Source: Rhodobacteraceae bacterium (ex Bugula neritina AB1)
Lineage (GTDB): Bacteria; Pseudomonadota; Alphaproteobacteria; Rhodobacterales; Rhodobacteraceae
Length of the DNA: 64,000 nt
Assembly: GCA_001730095.1 (NCBI GenBank)
Contig: MDLF01000096.1
Coordinates: 199,682-263,681, forward strand
Reading direction: 5' to 3'
Shown: positions 8,789 to 17,402 of the stretch, piece after piece
Numbering within the stretch: the stretch's first letter is position 1
How the letters are laid out: every line of letters starts with the position of its first letter
Made by a program: the position numbers and the translations under genes
The notes under the pieces: model-generated
What the model was told of the DNA's origin: nothing
Database searches by the model: none
What the model saw: the letters and a program-made list of their open reading frames with translations, nothing else

Positions 8789-10084
8789 TCAGTTCTTCAT
8801 TCCATCCACGATCTGCGTTTCATTGAGAACCCGAGCGGCCTCACCTGGTTTGGTGATCTCATGCACCACTTGTGTAGACCGGGAAACCACTTGTCCCGCA
8901 CGAATGACAGCTATCCTATGCGCCCGCAAGCGTATGGCGTCTATCTTGTCCTGCGCCTGCAGCAACACGAAATTCGCGTCTTTCCCCTTTGCGACCCCGT
9001 ATCCCTGCAATCCCATGATCCGCGCGGAATTCTCTGTTACGGCGTCAAAGCACCAGCTCATATCATCACGGCTCGAAAGTTGCCCCACATGCAACCCCAT
9101 GAAAGCCACGTCCAGCATGTCCGCCTTGCCCAGCGAATACCAAGGGTCCATTACGCAATCGGACCCGAAGCCAACCGCAATCCCCGCATCGCGCAACTCG
9201 CGAACCCGCGTCTGTCCGCGGCGTTTAGGATAGGTGTCGTGACGGCCCTGCAGCATGATATTGATCAGCGGGTTCGGGATTGCGTGAACTCCGGCTTCGG
9301 CGATCAGAGGGATCAGTTTGGACACATAGTAATTGTCCATGGAATGCATTGAAGTCAGATGTGATCCGGCCACACGGCCCTGCAAACCCAGGCGCTGGGT
9401 CTCATAGGCCAAGGTTTCGATGTGGCGGCTGTGGGGATCGTCGCTTTCGTCACAGTGCATATCCACCATCAGGCCACGGTCTGCCGCGATTTTGCACAGT
9501 TGACGGACGCTTTCGGCGCCATCCGCCATGGTGCGTTCGAAATGGGGGATGCCGCCGACGACATCCACTCCCATATCCAAGGCCCGGATGGTGTTCGCCA
9601 TTGCTGTGGGATCACGCAGCACACCGTCCTGAGGGAAGGCAACCAGCTGCAGATCCAGATAGTCCTTCACCTTTTCACGCACTTCCAGCAACGCCTGAAC
9701 GCCCTTCAGCTCATCATCGCAGGTATCCACATGGCTGCGGATTGCGCCGATGCCCTTGGCAACCGCCAAGTCGCAGTAGCGCAGCGCGCGCTCGATGATG
9801 TCGTCCACTGTCTGGACCGGCTTCAGCTCTCCCCACAGGGCGATGCCCTCCAGCAGCGTGCCGGACACATTCATCCGTGGCGTGCCAAGCGAGAGCGTTG
9901 CATCCATGTGGAAATGCGGGTCCACAAATGGTGGAGTGACCAGATAGCCCTCTGCCTCGATCACCTCCTTGGCCTCAGCGGTAATGGAGGCTTCGACAGC
10001 GGCGATCCTGCCATCCTTGCAGGCGATATCGACACCCGTTTGCCCGTCCGTCAGGCTGGCGTTTCTGACAATCAGGTCAAACAT
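8789..10084 (-). CDS. codA: Cytosine deaminase-like amidohydrolase (CodA family)
   Basis: A 431-residue metal-dependent hydrolase that aligns along its length with my memory of E. coli CodA. It has PPFVDPHFHMD (metal His residues at about 57 and 59), the substrate-Gln segment AFPQDG, HCDESDD, and NPLINIMLQGRHDTYPKRRG. The second metal/active-site loop reads GSDCVMDPWYSLG where E. coli has GHDDVFDPWYPLG: the metal Asp is kept, but the neighbours corresponding to His312, Asp314 and Phe316 differ. The substrate may therefore be cytosine or a related amino-pyrimidine or purine. The ATG at 10084 has AAGGAG eight bases upstream. It is the last gene of a BMP-type importer operon, which fits uptake followed by deamination. 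Confidence 0.8.
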   Translation of the reverse strand: MFDLIVRNASLTDGQTGVDIACKDGRIAAVEASITAEAKEVIEAEGYLVTPPFVDPHFHMDATLSLGTPRMNVSGTLLEGIALWGELKPVQTVDDIIERALRYCDLAVAKGIGAIRSHVDTCDDELKGVQALLEVREKVKDYLDLQLVAFPQDGVLRDPTAMANTIRALDMGVDVVGGIPHFERTMADGAESVRQLCKIAADRGLMVDMHCDESDDPHSRHIETLAYETQRLGLQGRVAGSHLTSMHSMDNYYVSKLIPLIAEAGVHAIPNPLINIMLQGRHDTYPKRRGQTRVRELRDAGIAVGFGSDCVMDPWYSLGKADMLDVAFMGLHVGQLSSRDDMSWCFDAVTENSARIMGLQGYGVAKGKDANFVLLQAQDKIDAIRLRAHRIAVIRAGQVVSRSTQVVHEITKPGEAARVLNETQIVDGMKN

Positions 10085-10110
10085 CAGGTTCTCCTTCCCA
10101 AAGCGGATTG

Positions 10111-11055
10111 TTAGCGCTGGCCCTTGAACCAGGGGGTCAGCAGCGCACGCGGATAGTCGGCAGAACGGGCTGCGATGACAAGCGCGATGATTGACAGGAT
10201 ATAGGGGGCCATCAGGAAGACCTGACCGGGCACCAGCGCACCCATTTCCGTCTGCAGGCGCACCTGCAGCGCATCGAACGCCCCGAACAGCAAGGCGCCG
10301 AACAATGCCTTGCCAGGCCGCCAGCTGGCAAAGATCACCAGCGCGATACAGACCCATCCGCGACCGTTCACCATGCCAAAGAAAAAGGCGTCAAAGGCGC
10401 TCATGGTCAGGAAGGCGCCGCCAAGCGCCATCAATGCTGACCCGGCAACAATCGCCCCGATACGCAGGCCGTAGACCGACAGCCCCTGCGCGTCGACGCT
10501 GTCAGGATTGTCTCCGACCGCCTGGATTGCCACACCCAGAGCCGTGCGGTTCATGACATACCAGACCAGGGCCACCATCAGCAGCGCGAGCCAGGTGAGC
10601 GCGGTCTGCTGGAACAGCACCGGTCCCAGAAACGGCAGATCCGACAGCAGCGGAATGTCCAGAGCCCTGAACGGTTCGATCCGCGGCGGCGAGGACACAT
10701 CGGGCAAGGCGGTGCGGTAGGTGAAGTAGCTGACAGATGTGGCAAACAGGGTAATCCCCAGTCCGGACACATGCTGTGAAAGCCCCAGGGGAACCGTCAG
10801 CACCGCATGCAGCAGTCCAAACAGCGCTCCCGCCGCCGCCGCGGCAAGAACGCCGCCCCACAGACCGGCCCCCAGCCAGACCGCCATCCAGCCGCACATG
10901 GCGCCAACAACAAAAATCCCCTCGATCCCGAGGTTCAGAATGCCTGCTCGTTCGCAGATCAGGGCACCCAACACGCCAAAAATCAGTGGCGTGGCAATAC
11001 GTAAGGAAGCTGCCCAGAAGCTTTCGCTCAGGAGAATGTTCAGAAGATCCATCAT
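10111..11055 (-). CDS. ABC transporter permease, BMP/nucleoside type (second permease)
   Basis: A 314-residue hydrophobic permease of the BPD_transp_2 type (like YufQ/NupC). It contains LIFGVLGALICERAGILNLGIEGIFVVGA, the conserved segment of this subfamily, and several later membrane spans. The start at 11055 overlaps the stop of the preceding permease as ATGA; an in-frame ATG three bases later is possible. With the other permease and the ATPase it would import nucleosides, nucleobases or related compounds. Confidence 0.85.
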   Translation of the reverse strand: MMDLLNILLSESFWAASLRIATPLIFGVLGALICERAGILNLGIEGIFVVGAMCGWMAVWLGAGLWGGVLAAAAAGALFGLLHAVLTVPLGLSQHVSGLGITLFATSVSYFTYRTALPDVSSPPRIEPFRALDIPLLSDLPFLGPVLFQQTALTWLALLMVALVWYVMNRTALGVAIQAVGDNPDSVDAQGLSVYGLRIGAIVAGSALMALGGAFLTMSAFDAFFFGMVNGRGWVCIALVIFASWRPGKALFGALLFGAFDALQVRLQTEMGALVPGQVFLMAPYILSIIALVIAARSADYPRALLTPWFKGQR

Positions 11056-12119
11056 GATGCGACTTCCTTGGTGCGTAGAATACGGTATTTCGCCAGAAAG
11101 CCGCCGACCAGAACGCACAGCAGTGACATCGAGACAACGAGGTCCGCCAGAAAGGACGACACGCCCATCGCCCGGCTCATACTGTCGGCGCCCACAAACA
11201 CTGAGGCAATGAACAAGGCAGCAACCACCACACCTACGGGTGACAGCCCGGCCAGCATCGCCACGACAATGCCGGTGTAGCCAAAACCCGGCGACAGATC
11301 CGAAGTCAGATACCCTTTCAGCCCCGCAACTTCGCTGACACCCGCCAGCCCGGCCAAAGCGCCAGAGATCGCGGCCACCCCGAACAGCGACCGGTTCACA
11401 TTGATCCCCGCATGGCGGGCAGCGGCGGCGTTTTCCCCGACTGCCCGCAGCTTGAAGCCCCAGACGGACCGTGCCAGCATGAACTGAGCAATCCCTGCCA
11501 ACACAAGTGCAATGATCAACCCGGAATGCACCCGCATACGCTCCATCAGCGGCGGCAGCATGCCCTGATCCAGAACCGGTGCCGATTGCGGCCAGCCCAG
11601 CCCCATGGGGTCCTGCAACGGACCTTCCAGCATCATCTGAAGGAAGATCAGGATGATGAAGTTCAACAAGAGCGTCGTCACAACCTCGTCAGCGCCGAAG
11701 CGGACCTTCAAATAGGTCGGCGCCATCATACCTGCGGCACCGGCGCCAGCGCCCAGCAGAATAATCAGCGGCAGCAGCACAAAGCCCGGGGCGTCCAGGT
11801 ATCCCGATCCGATGGCAACAACCGCCATGGCGCCAAGGTACAGCTGCCCCTCAGCCCCGATGTTCCACAGCTTGGCACGAAAAGCCAAGGCAGCAGCAAG
11901 ACCTGTGAAGATCAGCGGCGTGGCACGGGTCAGCATCTCGGACAGGGCAAAGACAGAACCGAAAACGCCCCTGATCATCTCGCCATAGGCGGTGATCGGG
12001 TTGGCTCCGGCGGCCAGCAGGGGAATGGCGGCAAGGGCCAGAGAAATTACAGCGGACAGGATGGGAATCCCAACAGCAAAGGCGCGGGACGGGTTCTCGC
12101 GCGGTTCAATGCGGATCAT
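11052..12119 (-). CDS. ABC transporter permease, BMP/nucleoside type (first permease)
   Basis: A 355-residue permease (like YufP/NupB). It has an N-terminal membrane helix (about 16-37), then the subfamily segment LTRATPLIFTGLAAALAFRAKLWNIGAEGQLYLGA and further helices to the C-terminus. It overlaps the ATPase gene upstream by four bases and the second permease downstream by four bases, so the membrane subunits are translated as a unit. Confidence 0.85.
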   Translation of the reverse strand: MIRIEPRENPSRAFAVGIPILSAVISLALAAIPLLAAGANPITAYGEMIRGVFGSVFALSEMLTRATPLIFTGLAAALAFRAKLWNIGAEGQLYLGAMAVVAIGSGYLDAPGFVLLPLIILLGAGAGAAGMMAPTYLKVRFGADEVVTTLLLNFIILIFLQMMLEGPLQDPMGLGWPQSAPVLDQGMLPPLMERMRVHSGLIIALVLAGIAQFMLARSVWGFKLRAVGENAAAARHAGINVNRSLFGVAAISGALAGLAGVSEVAGLKGYLTSDLSPGFGYTGIVVAMLAGLSPVGVVVAALFIASVFVGADSMSRAMGVSSFLADLVVSMSLLCVLVGGFLAKYRILRTKEVAS

Positions 12120-13633
12120 GCGGGTTCTCCTGCCATCATCAGCCCGATCTTTTCTCGGTCGTGGCTGCCTGCCTCTACCAGGTTGCCGTCGCGGATCACC
12201 ATGATGCGGTCGGCAAGACCCAGGATTTCGTCAAGGTCCTCTGAAATCAGGACCACGCCCGCGCCGCGCTCCCGCGCTTCCAGCAGGCGCCGCCCCACCT
12301 CAGCTGCGGCCCCCATGTCCAGGCCGCGTGTCGGCTGGTTGGCCAGGATCAGCCGGGGCGCGCGCTCAAACACCCGCGCCAGGATCAGCTTCTGGATATT
12401 GCCGCCGGACAGCAGCCTAGAGGACGCCGCAACACCCGGCCCGCGCACGTCATAGGCCTGTGTCAGCCGCTCTGCATTGTCGCGAATGGCATCGCGGCGC
12501 AGTAATCCGCGGGATTGCACCTCGGGATCATCCAGCCGTTCGATCACCATGTTCTCGGCGACACTCATGGCGCCAACGATGCCTTCGTGATGACGGTCCT
12601 CGGGGATGCGCCCGATACCTGCCTTCACCATGGCAGCCGGGCTGGGTTTCGCAACCTCAATGCCGTCAACCTGAACATGCCCTGCACTGGGCGCCGCCAG
12701 GCCGGAAATCACATTGGCCAGCGCGCTTTGCCCGTTGCCGGAAATCCCGGCAATGCCCAGGATCTCATGCGCGCGCACCGTGAGATCAACGCCTTTCAGC
12801 GTATCGCGCTTGGAACGTCCAGCGACGGAAACCTCCGTCAGGTTCAAGACTGGCCCGCCCGGCGCCATTTCTGTGCGGGCAACCTTGGGCGTATCCGCGC
12901 CGACCATCATCCGTGCGATTGCCTTCTCATCGGCATCCGCGGTGGCCATCTCGCCGACCTTCCGACCGTGCCGCAGCACTGCGATCCGGTCCGAGAACGC
13001 CAGAACCTCCCGCAGTTTGTGACTGATGAAGATGACCGAGAGACCCTCCCGCGTCATTGCTTTGATGTTTTCAAACAGCGTGTCTGCTTCCTGCGGCGTC
13101 AGCACCGCCGTGGGTTCGTCCAGCACCAGTATCCGGGCGTCGCGATAAAGCGCCTTCAGGATCTCCACGCGCTGGCGTTCGCCAACCGAAAGCCTGCCAA
13201 CGGGCGTGTTCAGCGGTGCCTTCAAGCCGCTGCGCTCGATGATCCCCTCGATCTTGGACCGCGCAGCCTGCCGGTTGCGCCGCAGCGCCAGCAAGGGCTC
13301 TGATCCCAATGTGATGTTGTCCAGCGCATTGATGTTCTCGGCCAGGGCAAAATGCTGATGCACCATGCCCACACCGGCCGCCAGCGCCGCCTGCGGATGG
13401 CCCAGCGGCAGGGACTGCAGCACGCCGTTTTCATCCGCCACTTCGACACTGCCAGCGTCCGGCAGGTAGTGGCCGAACAGCATGTTCATCAGTGTGGTCT
13501 TGCCAGCGCCGTTTTCACCCAGCAGCGCAAGCACTTCGCCTTTGGCCAGCGTCAGGCTGACGTCGTCATTTGCCACAACCGGGCCGAAACGTTTGCTCAG
13601 CCCGTTGAGCCTTAGAACCGTGGAATTTGTCAT
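12116..13633 (-). CDS. ABC transporter ATP-binding protein, double-domain sugar/nucleoside type
   Basis: A 505-residue protein with two tandem ABC domains, as in RbsA/NupA-type subunits. The first has Walker A GENGAGKTT, signature LSVGERQR and Walker B LVLDEPTAVLT. The second domain is degenerate at Walker A (GISGNGQS) and has signature LSGGNIQK with LANQPTRGLD, as is usual for the family. I place the start at 13633 (MTNSTVLRL), after a strong hairpin; an ATG at 13672 overlapping the binding-protein stop would add 13 unlikely residues. It powers the importer encoded by the surrounding genes. Confidence 0.88.
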   Translation of the reverse strand: MTNSTVLRLNGLSKRFGPVVANDDVSLTLAKGEVLALLGENGAGKTTLMNMLFGHYLPDAGSVEVADENGVLQSLPLGHPQAALAAGVGMVHQHFALAENINALDNITLGSEPLLALRRNRQAARSKIEGIIERSGLKAPLNTPVGRLSVGERQRVEILKALYRDARILVLDEPTAVLTPQEADTLFENIKAMTREGLSVIFISHKLREVLAFSDRIAVLRHGRKVGEMATADADEKAIARMMVGADTPKVARTEMAPGGPVLNLTEVSVAGRSKRDTLKGVDLTVRAHEILGIAGISGNGQSALANVISGLAAPSAGHVQVDGIEVAKPSPAAMVKAGIGRIPEDRHHEGIVGAMSVAENMVIERLDDPEVQSRGLLRRDAIRDNAERLTQAYDVRGPGVAASSRLLSGGNIQKLILARVFERAPRLILANQPTRGLDMGAAAEVGRRLLEARERGAGVVLISEDLDEILGLADRIMVIRDGNLVEAGSHDREKIGLMMAGEPA

Positions 13634-13640
13634 GGGAAAC

Positions 13641-13664
13641 AGGGTCGGCGCAAATGCCGACCCT
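13641..13664 (-). terminator. Perfect hairpin after the BMP binding-protein gene
   Basis: AGGGTCGGC (13641-13649) and GCCGACCCT (13656-13664) form a perfect 9-bp stem with a 6-base loop. There is no long U-tract on the minus transcript, so it is more likely an mRNA-protecting or partly terminating hairpin that raises binding-protein expression over the membrane subunits. Confidence 0.55.
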
Positions 13665-13671
13665 TCTGCCA

Positions 13672-14661
13672 TCAGTTGTCTGAAACCGGGCGGGCATCGT
13701 TCACGTTCACACGGAACAGCCCATCCAGAATTTCGGCTTCACGCGCCTTCACAGCGGCCGCGGTTTCAGCAGATACAAGGCTTTCGTCCATTACCAGTGA
13801 ACCGCCACCATAGGCCATGAAACTGTATTGGCCATAATCCGCAGCGTCAAAGCTGCCGCCTGCCACATTGGCAACTGCCTTGTCGATGGTTGCCTCCATG
13901 TGCCAAAGGGCCGAAGCCATGATCGTGCCCGGATAGTCGCCCGATGTATCGATGACGTTGCCCACCGCCTTCACGCCGCGTTCAACGGCTGCGTCGGATA
14001 CGCCAAAGCGTTCAGCGTACATCACGTCCGCGCCCGCATCCATCATCGCAAATGCGCTTTCCTTGGCCTTTGGCGGATCATACCAGCTGTCGATGAAGTT
14101 CACGATGAATTTCACATCCGGGTTCACTTCGCGCGCACCATCCATAAAAGCATGCATCAGGCGGTTCACCTCGGGAATGGCATATCCCCCGACCATGCCG
14201 ATCACATTCGACTCCGTCGCGGCACCCGCAACCATGCCGGACAGGTAGGACGGCTCGTGGATCCAGTTGTCGAACACCGAGAAGTTCGGCGCAACCGGCC
14301 CAAAGGAAGATCCCATCAGAAAGGCGGTTTCAGGGTAGTCTTTTGCAACCTTGCGCGCCGCGCGCTCAAGTCCGAACACTTCACCAACGATCAGCTTCTG
14401 CCCCTGTTCGGCATATTCGCGCATCACCCGCTCATAGTCGGTATTGGCCACATTTTCCGAGAACACATAGTCGATATCGCCACGCTCGGCTGCGGCGTTC
14501 AGAGCTTTGTGGATCCGGCTGATCCATTGCTGCTCGACGGGCAGCGTATAGATTGCTGCAACCTTGATCTTTTCGGCAACGGCAGCACCTGCGCTCAGCA
14601 AGCTCGCGCAAGCAAAGAAAACCGCAAGCACGGCTCTTCTTGTTAGTGAAGCATTTTTCAT
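13672..14661 (-). CDS. BMP family ABC transporter substrate-binding protein
   Basis: A 329-residue periplasmic lipoprotein-like or secreted binding protein of the basic membrane protein (Bmp/PnrA) family. The signal peptide covers about residues 1-29 (SLLSAGAAVAEK; no clear lipobox Cys at the cleavage site, although a Cys lies upstream in FFACASLL). Family features include IYTLPVEQQWISRIHKAL, the FGPVAPNFSVF strand, and SYLSGMVAGAAT. The ATG at 14661 follows GGGAGGG. It is the first gene of an operon with ATPase, two permeases and a CodA-like deaminase, which points to a nucleoside, nucleobase or related nitrogenous ligand. Confidence 0.88.
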   Translation of the reverse strand: MKNASLTRRAVLAVFFACASLLSAGAAVAEKIKVAAIYTLPVEQQWISRIHKALNAAAERGDIDYVFSENVANTDYERVMREYAEQGQKLIVGEVFGLERAARKVAKDYPETAFLMGSSFGPVAPNFSVFDNWIHEPSYLSGMVAGAATESNVIGMVGGYAIPEVNRLMHAFMDGAREVNPDVKFIVNFIDSWYDPPKAKESAFAMMDAGADVMYAERFGVSDAAVERGVKAVGNVIDTSGDYPGTIMASALWHMEATIDKAVANVAGGSFDAADYGQYSFMAYGGGSLVMDESLVSAETAAAVKAREAEILDGLFRVNVNDARPVSDN

Positions 14662-14705
14662 TGTTCCCTCCCATTTTTCGGCAGTGAAGCATTTTTTGAC
14701 CAAAC

Positions 14706-14723
14706 AATCAAATTTTTTTGATT
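14706..14723. promoter_or_regulatory. Inverted repeat upstream of the BMP transporter operon
   Basis: AATCAAA (14706-14712) and TTTGATT (14717-14723) are perfect arms around TTTT, about 45 bases before the BMP start codon. It is a candidate operator or promoter-associated palindrome; no regulator gene is adjacent. Confidence 0.4.
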
Positions 14724-14898
14724 TTACCCAGCAACGGCGATCCGGCCATCGATTCGAAGGTCGAGAAAATCTGTGAAAGAGAGAGGTTTCGTCGAGGCGC
14801 AGAAATTCTTGAACTGGGTTTGTTTCAAACCACCGCTGCAGCACGAATGTAGGTCTGGTTCCAATTGGCGAACGGCAAGTGGGGCCTGCCAACATGGT

Positions 14899-14985
14899 TC
14901 AAATGTCGATTTGCCCGGCGACGCTCAGCGCATCCTCAAGTTCGACGCCAAGATATCTGACTGTGCTGTCAATCTTGGTATGTCC
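14899..14985 (-). pseudogene. Tyrosine integrase, C-terminal fragment
   Basis: The minus strand encodes GHTKIDSTVRYLGVELEDAL followed by SVAGQIDI and a stop. This matches the extreme C-terminus of phage/island tyrosine recombinases, including the His-x-x-x-(Ser)-Thr and the catalytic Tyr in VRYLGV. The leading LL of the usual LLGH motif is lost where an IS-like end begins (14995). A matching N-terminal fragment lies at 15327-15647, so this is a broken integrase rather than an intact gene. Confidence 0.6.
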
Positions 14986-14994
14986 GGGCGGTCC

Positions 14995-15297
14995 TGCCCC
15001 CTGAAACTGGTCCAAAGGGAATGGGAATTCCTGGGTACATTCTGGCCAGAGAGGGAATGTACCGATGCTGAAGAAACGATTCGGCGACGAACTGATTGCA
15101 TTTGCCCTGAGACAAGGGGAAGCCGGGGCGACGGTTGGCCATCCGCTGGAAATCACCCGTGGCTTTCGAAAAACTCGCTGCCAAACATGAGTTATACACC
15201 GAAACGAAAACGGCGCAGGTCCATCAAGATTCTCGCAGAAGCGATGTGGTTCCCGACGCTCAACTGCGAAAATTCCTGCCAGTCTACCGGTCCTAGA
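14995..15297 (+). mobile_element. Internally deleted IS3-like insertion sequence remnant
   Basis: TGCCCCCTGAAACTGGTCC at 14995-15013 looks like an IS3-family terminal repeat. At 15065 a frame starts MLKKRFGDELIAFALRQGEAGATVG, like the start of an OrfA transposase. From about 15137, in another frame, LAIRWKSPVAFEKLAAKHEL resembles the end of an OrfB transposase. Almost all of both transposase genes is missing between them, and the right terminal repeat is not visible. The element lies inside the integrase relic. Confidence 0.5.
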
Positions 15298-15326
15298 AAG
15301 CTCTTTAGGCGAGCCACTTTTGTTTC

Positions 15327-15647
15327 CTATGGCACCGAGGCCTTGATCGCGAAATTGCGCTTTAGGTGATGAAGGTACAAGTCCAGCAGGAAGTCGATCC
15401 GACCGTCAATCGGGGCATCGAACGTACCAATTGAAAGAAACAGTGACAGCCTTCTTGCCGTGACACCCTCAGTGCGCGTGCTGCCACTCTTTTGAATGCG
15501 CTTTCTGCTTTCTGGGTCGCGCCACACGATGTTCCAGATGCCATCTGTACTAAGCCTAAGTCTGTACTTGGAGGATCGTCTACTTTTAGGCAGGGTGCAC
15601 TGGCTGGATATCGCATCAAGGAATTGGCATGAAAGGCGAAATGTCAT
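15327..15647 (-). pseudogene. Tyrosine integrase, N-terminal fragment
   Basis: A 106-codon minus-strand frame. Its middle (KYRLRLSTDGIWNIVWRDPESRKRIQKSGSTR) resembles the N-terminal arm-binding domain of phage-type integrases, and its end (ARRLSLFLSIGTFDAPID, then a core-domain-like start) fits too. The catalytic core is missing; the extreme C-terminus reappears at 14899-14985 after the IS remnant. The fragment points away from tRNA-Pro, as expected of an island integrase next to its attachment tRNA. Confidence 0.45.
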
Positions 15648-15910
15648 TCTGCATTGCGTTGTCAGAAGTTTTTACACTTCAAGCAGACGCTAACCTTCCG
15701 TTTTTTTCGGTGTATTGGCCGGTGCTAACCATTTGAGCAGTGGGAAGCAGGTGTTGGCTATTGTCCTTGCTTCTCTCGAAGAAAGAATGCGTACGTAGAG
15801 CCCAGCATGCTGCGGTTCTGGAGGGCAATGGTACAAGAGGCGTATTGGGAGAAGTCTAGTGTGCAACTCTTGCACGCTGAACACAGAGGTAACTCTGCGC
15901 CCTGGCTTTT
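15648..15910. other. Island-scar intergenic DNA
   Basis: This 263-base stretch between the integrase fragment and tRNA-Pro has lower GC than its surroundings and no convincing gene. Short frames on both strands lack ribosome sites and recognisable sequence. Confidence 0.4.
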
Positions 15911-15936
15911 AATTTATTGATCTTAATCAATAAATT
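15911..15936. repeat. Perfect 10+10 bp palindrome at the 3' end of tRNA-Pro
   Basis: AATTTATTGA (15911-15920) and TCAATAAATT (15927-15936) are perfect arms around TCTTAA. The last base coincides with the tRNA CCA end. It could be a transcript 3' hairpin or part of an integration site. Confidence 0.6.
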
Positions 15937-16012
15937 GGTCGGAGTGAGAGGATTCGAACCTCCGACCCCTGCCTCCCGAAGACAGTGCTCTACCAGGCTG
16001 AGCTACACTCCG
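15936..16012 (-). tRNA. tRNA-Pro (anticodon CGG)
   Basis: The 77-base minus-strand sequence folds as a tRNA. The acceptor stem is CGGAGTG/CACTCCG, with GTAGCTCAGCCTGGTAGAGC as D arm, anticodon stem CTGTC/GGCAG with loop TTCGGGA (anticodon CGG), GGTTCGAATCC in the T arm, and an encoded CCA. The D-loop and T-loop conserved bases are present. Island debris, including an integrase relic, lies just beyond its 3' end, as is common for tRNA attachment sites. Confidence 0.95.
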
Positions 16013-16124
16013 ACCGTGGTGGGCGAAATAGCTCAGGGCGCGGGGTTTGACAAGGGCGATTTCTCAGAAAGATGCGGTTTTCAGGATTTCTTTTCTGCCC
16101 CCTCTGCAGCTGCCTAAGCGCCGC

Positions 16125-16157
16125 AAAAAAGCCCCGCGCCGGCGGCCGGGCGGGGCT
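16125..16157 (-). terminator. Rho-independent terminator downstream of leuB
   Basis: AGCCCCGC (16130-16137) and GCGGGGCT (16150-16157) form an 8-bp stem. On the minus transcript it ends in a run of six U residues (complement of A at 16125-16130), 30 bases after the leuB stop. Confidence 0.85.
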
Positions 16158-16186
16158 TTGCAGTCTTTCCGATTAACAGAGGAAAA

Positions 16187-17290
16187 TCAGATACTTGCGT
16201 CCAGTGCGGCAATCACAGCGTCGCCCATCTGGCTGGTGGAGACAGGCTCTACGCCTGCGCTGGCCAGCAGGTCTGCAGTGCGTACGCCATCGGCCAGAAC
16301 CTTCTCGACCGCAGCTTCCAGCCGGTCGGCTTCGGCGCCCTGGTCAAAGCTGTAGCGCAGCGCCATGGCAAAGCTCAGGATGCAGGCGATCGGGTTGGCC
16401 TTGCCCTGGCCTGCGATGTCCGGGGCAGAGCCGTGCACGGGTTCATAGAGCGCCTTGGGGCGGCCGTTTTCCATCGGTGCGCCCAGCGAGGCAGAGGGCA
16501 GCATGCCCAAGGACCCGGTCAGCATTGCGGCGCAGTCGGACAGGATGTCCCCGAACAGGTTGTCGGTCAGGATGACGTCGAACTGCTTGGGGGCGCGCAC
16601 CAGCTGCATGGCGCCGTTGTCGGCGTACATATGCGACAGCGCGACTTCCGGGTAATCGGCAGAAACGCGGGTCACAACCTCGCGCCACAGGATGCCGGAT
16701 TCCATCACATTGGCCTTCTCCATCGAGCAGACCTTCTTGCCCCGGCGCATCGCCAGCTCAAATGCGGAGCGGGCTGCGCGCTCGATCTCGCTTTCGGTAT
16801 AACGCTGGGTGTTGATGCCGACGCGCTCGTTGCCTTCTTCGAAGATGCCACGCGGCTCGCCAAAGTAGACGCCGGATGTCAGCTCGCGCACGATCATGAT
16901 GTCGAGACCGGCGACGATGTCCTTCTTCAGCGAGGAGAAATCCGCCAACGCGTCAAAGCACTGGGCCGGGCGCAGGTTCGAAAAAAGGTCCATCTCCTTG
17001 CGCAGGCGCAGCAGGCCGCGTTCGGGTTTCACCGAGAAATCCAGGTCGTCATAGGCAGGCCCGCCCACGGCGCCCAGCAGCACTGCGTCCGCTTCCTGTG
17101 CCTTTGCCATGGTCTCATCCGCCAGCGGCTTGCCGTGCTTGTCATAGGCCGCGCCGCCGACCAGATCCTCGCTCACATCGAACTGCAGGCCGCGCTTGCC
17201 GCCGAACCAGGTGATGATCTTGCGCACCTCGGTCATGACTTCGGGGCCGATCCCGTCGCCGGGCAGAATCAGAATCGATGGGTTGGGCAT
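16187..17290 (-). CDS. leuB: 3-isopropylmalate dehydrogenase
   Basis: A 367-residue NAD-dependent decarboxylating dehydrogenase, the third step of leucine synthesis. The N-terminal nucleotide-binding start [13 protein letters not shown] is followed by GAVGGPAYD, substrate Arg residues in [18 protein letters not shown], and the family signature around [27 protein letters not shown]. The [16 protein letters not shown] segment near residue 285 is the NAD site. The ATG at 17290 follows GGAGG; a longer upstream frame is not used. leuC and leuD lie further upstream on the same strand, separated by other genes. Confidence 0.95.
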   Translation of the reverse strand: MPNPSILILPGDGIGPEVMTEVRKIITWFGGKRGLQFDVSEDLVGGAAYDKHGKPLADETMAKAQEADAVLLGAVGGPAYDDLDFSVKPERGLLRLRKEMDLFSNLRPAQCFDALADFSSLKKDIVAGLDIMIVRELTSGVYFGEPRGIFEEGNERVGINTQRYTESEIERAARSAFELAMRRGKKVCSMEKANVMESGILWREVVTRVSADYPEVALSHMYADNGAMQLVRAPKQFDVILTDNLFGDILSDCAAMLTGSLGMLPSASLGAPMENGRPKALYEPVHGSAPDIAGQGKANPIACILSFAMALRYSFDQGAEADRLEAAVEKVLADGVRTADLLASAGVEPVSTSQMGDAVIAALDASI

Positions 17291-17402
17291 GGGGATCCTC
17301 CAAAAAACAGCTGGCAAGGGCGTAGCTGGACAGCGGCGCAGGGTCAATAACACCCCTTGGAAATAAAGGAGATTGAAGAGGGGCGGGTCGTGCAGGGGAA
17401 GG

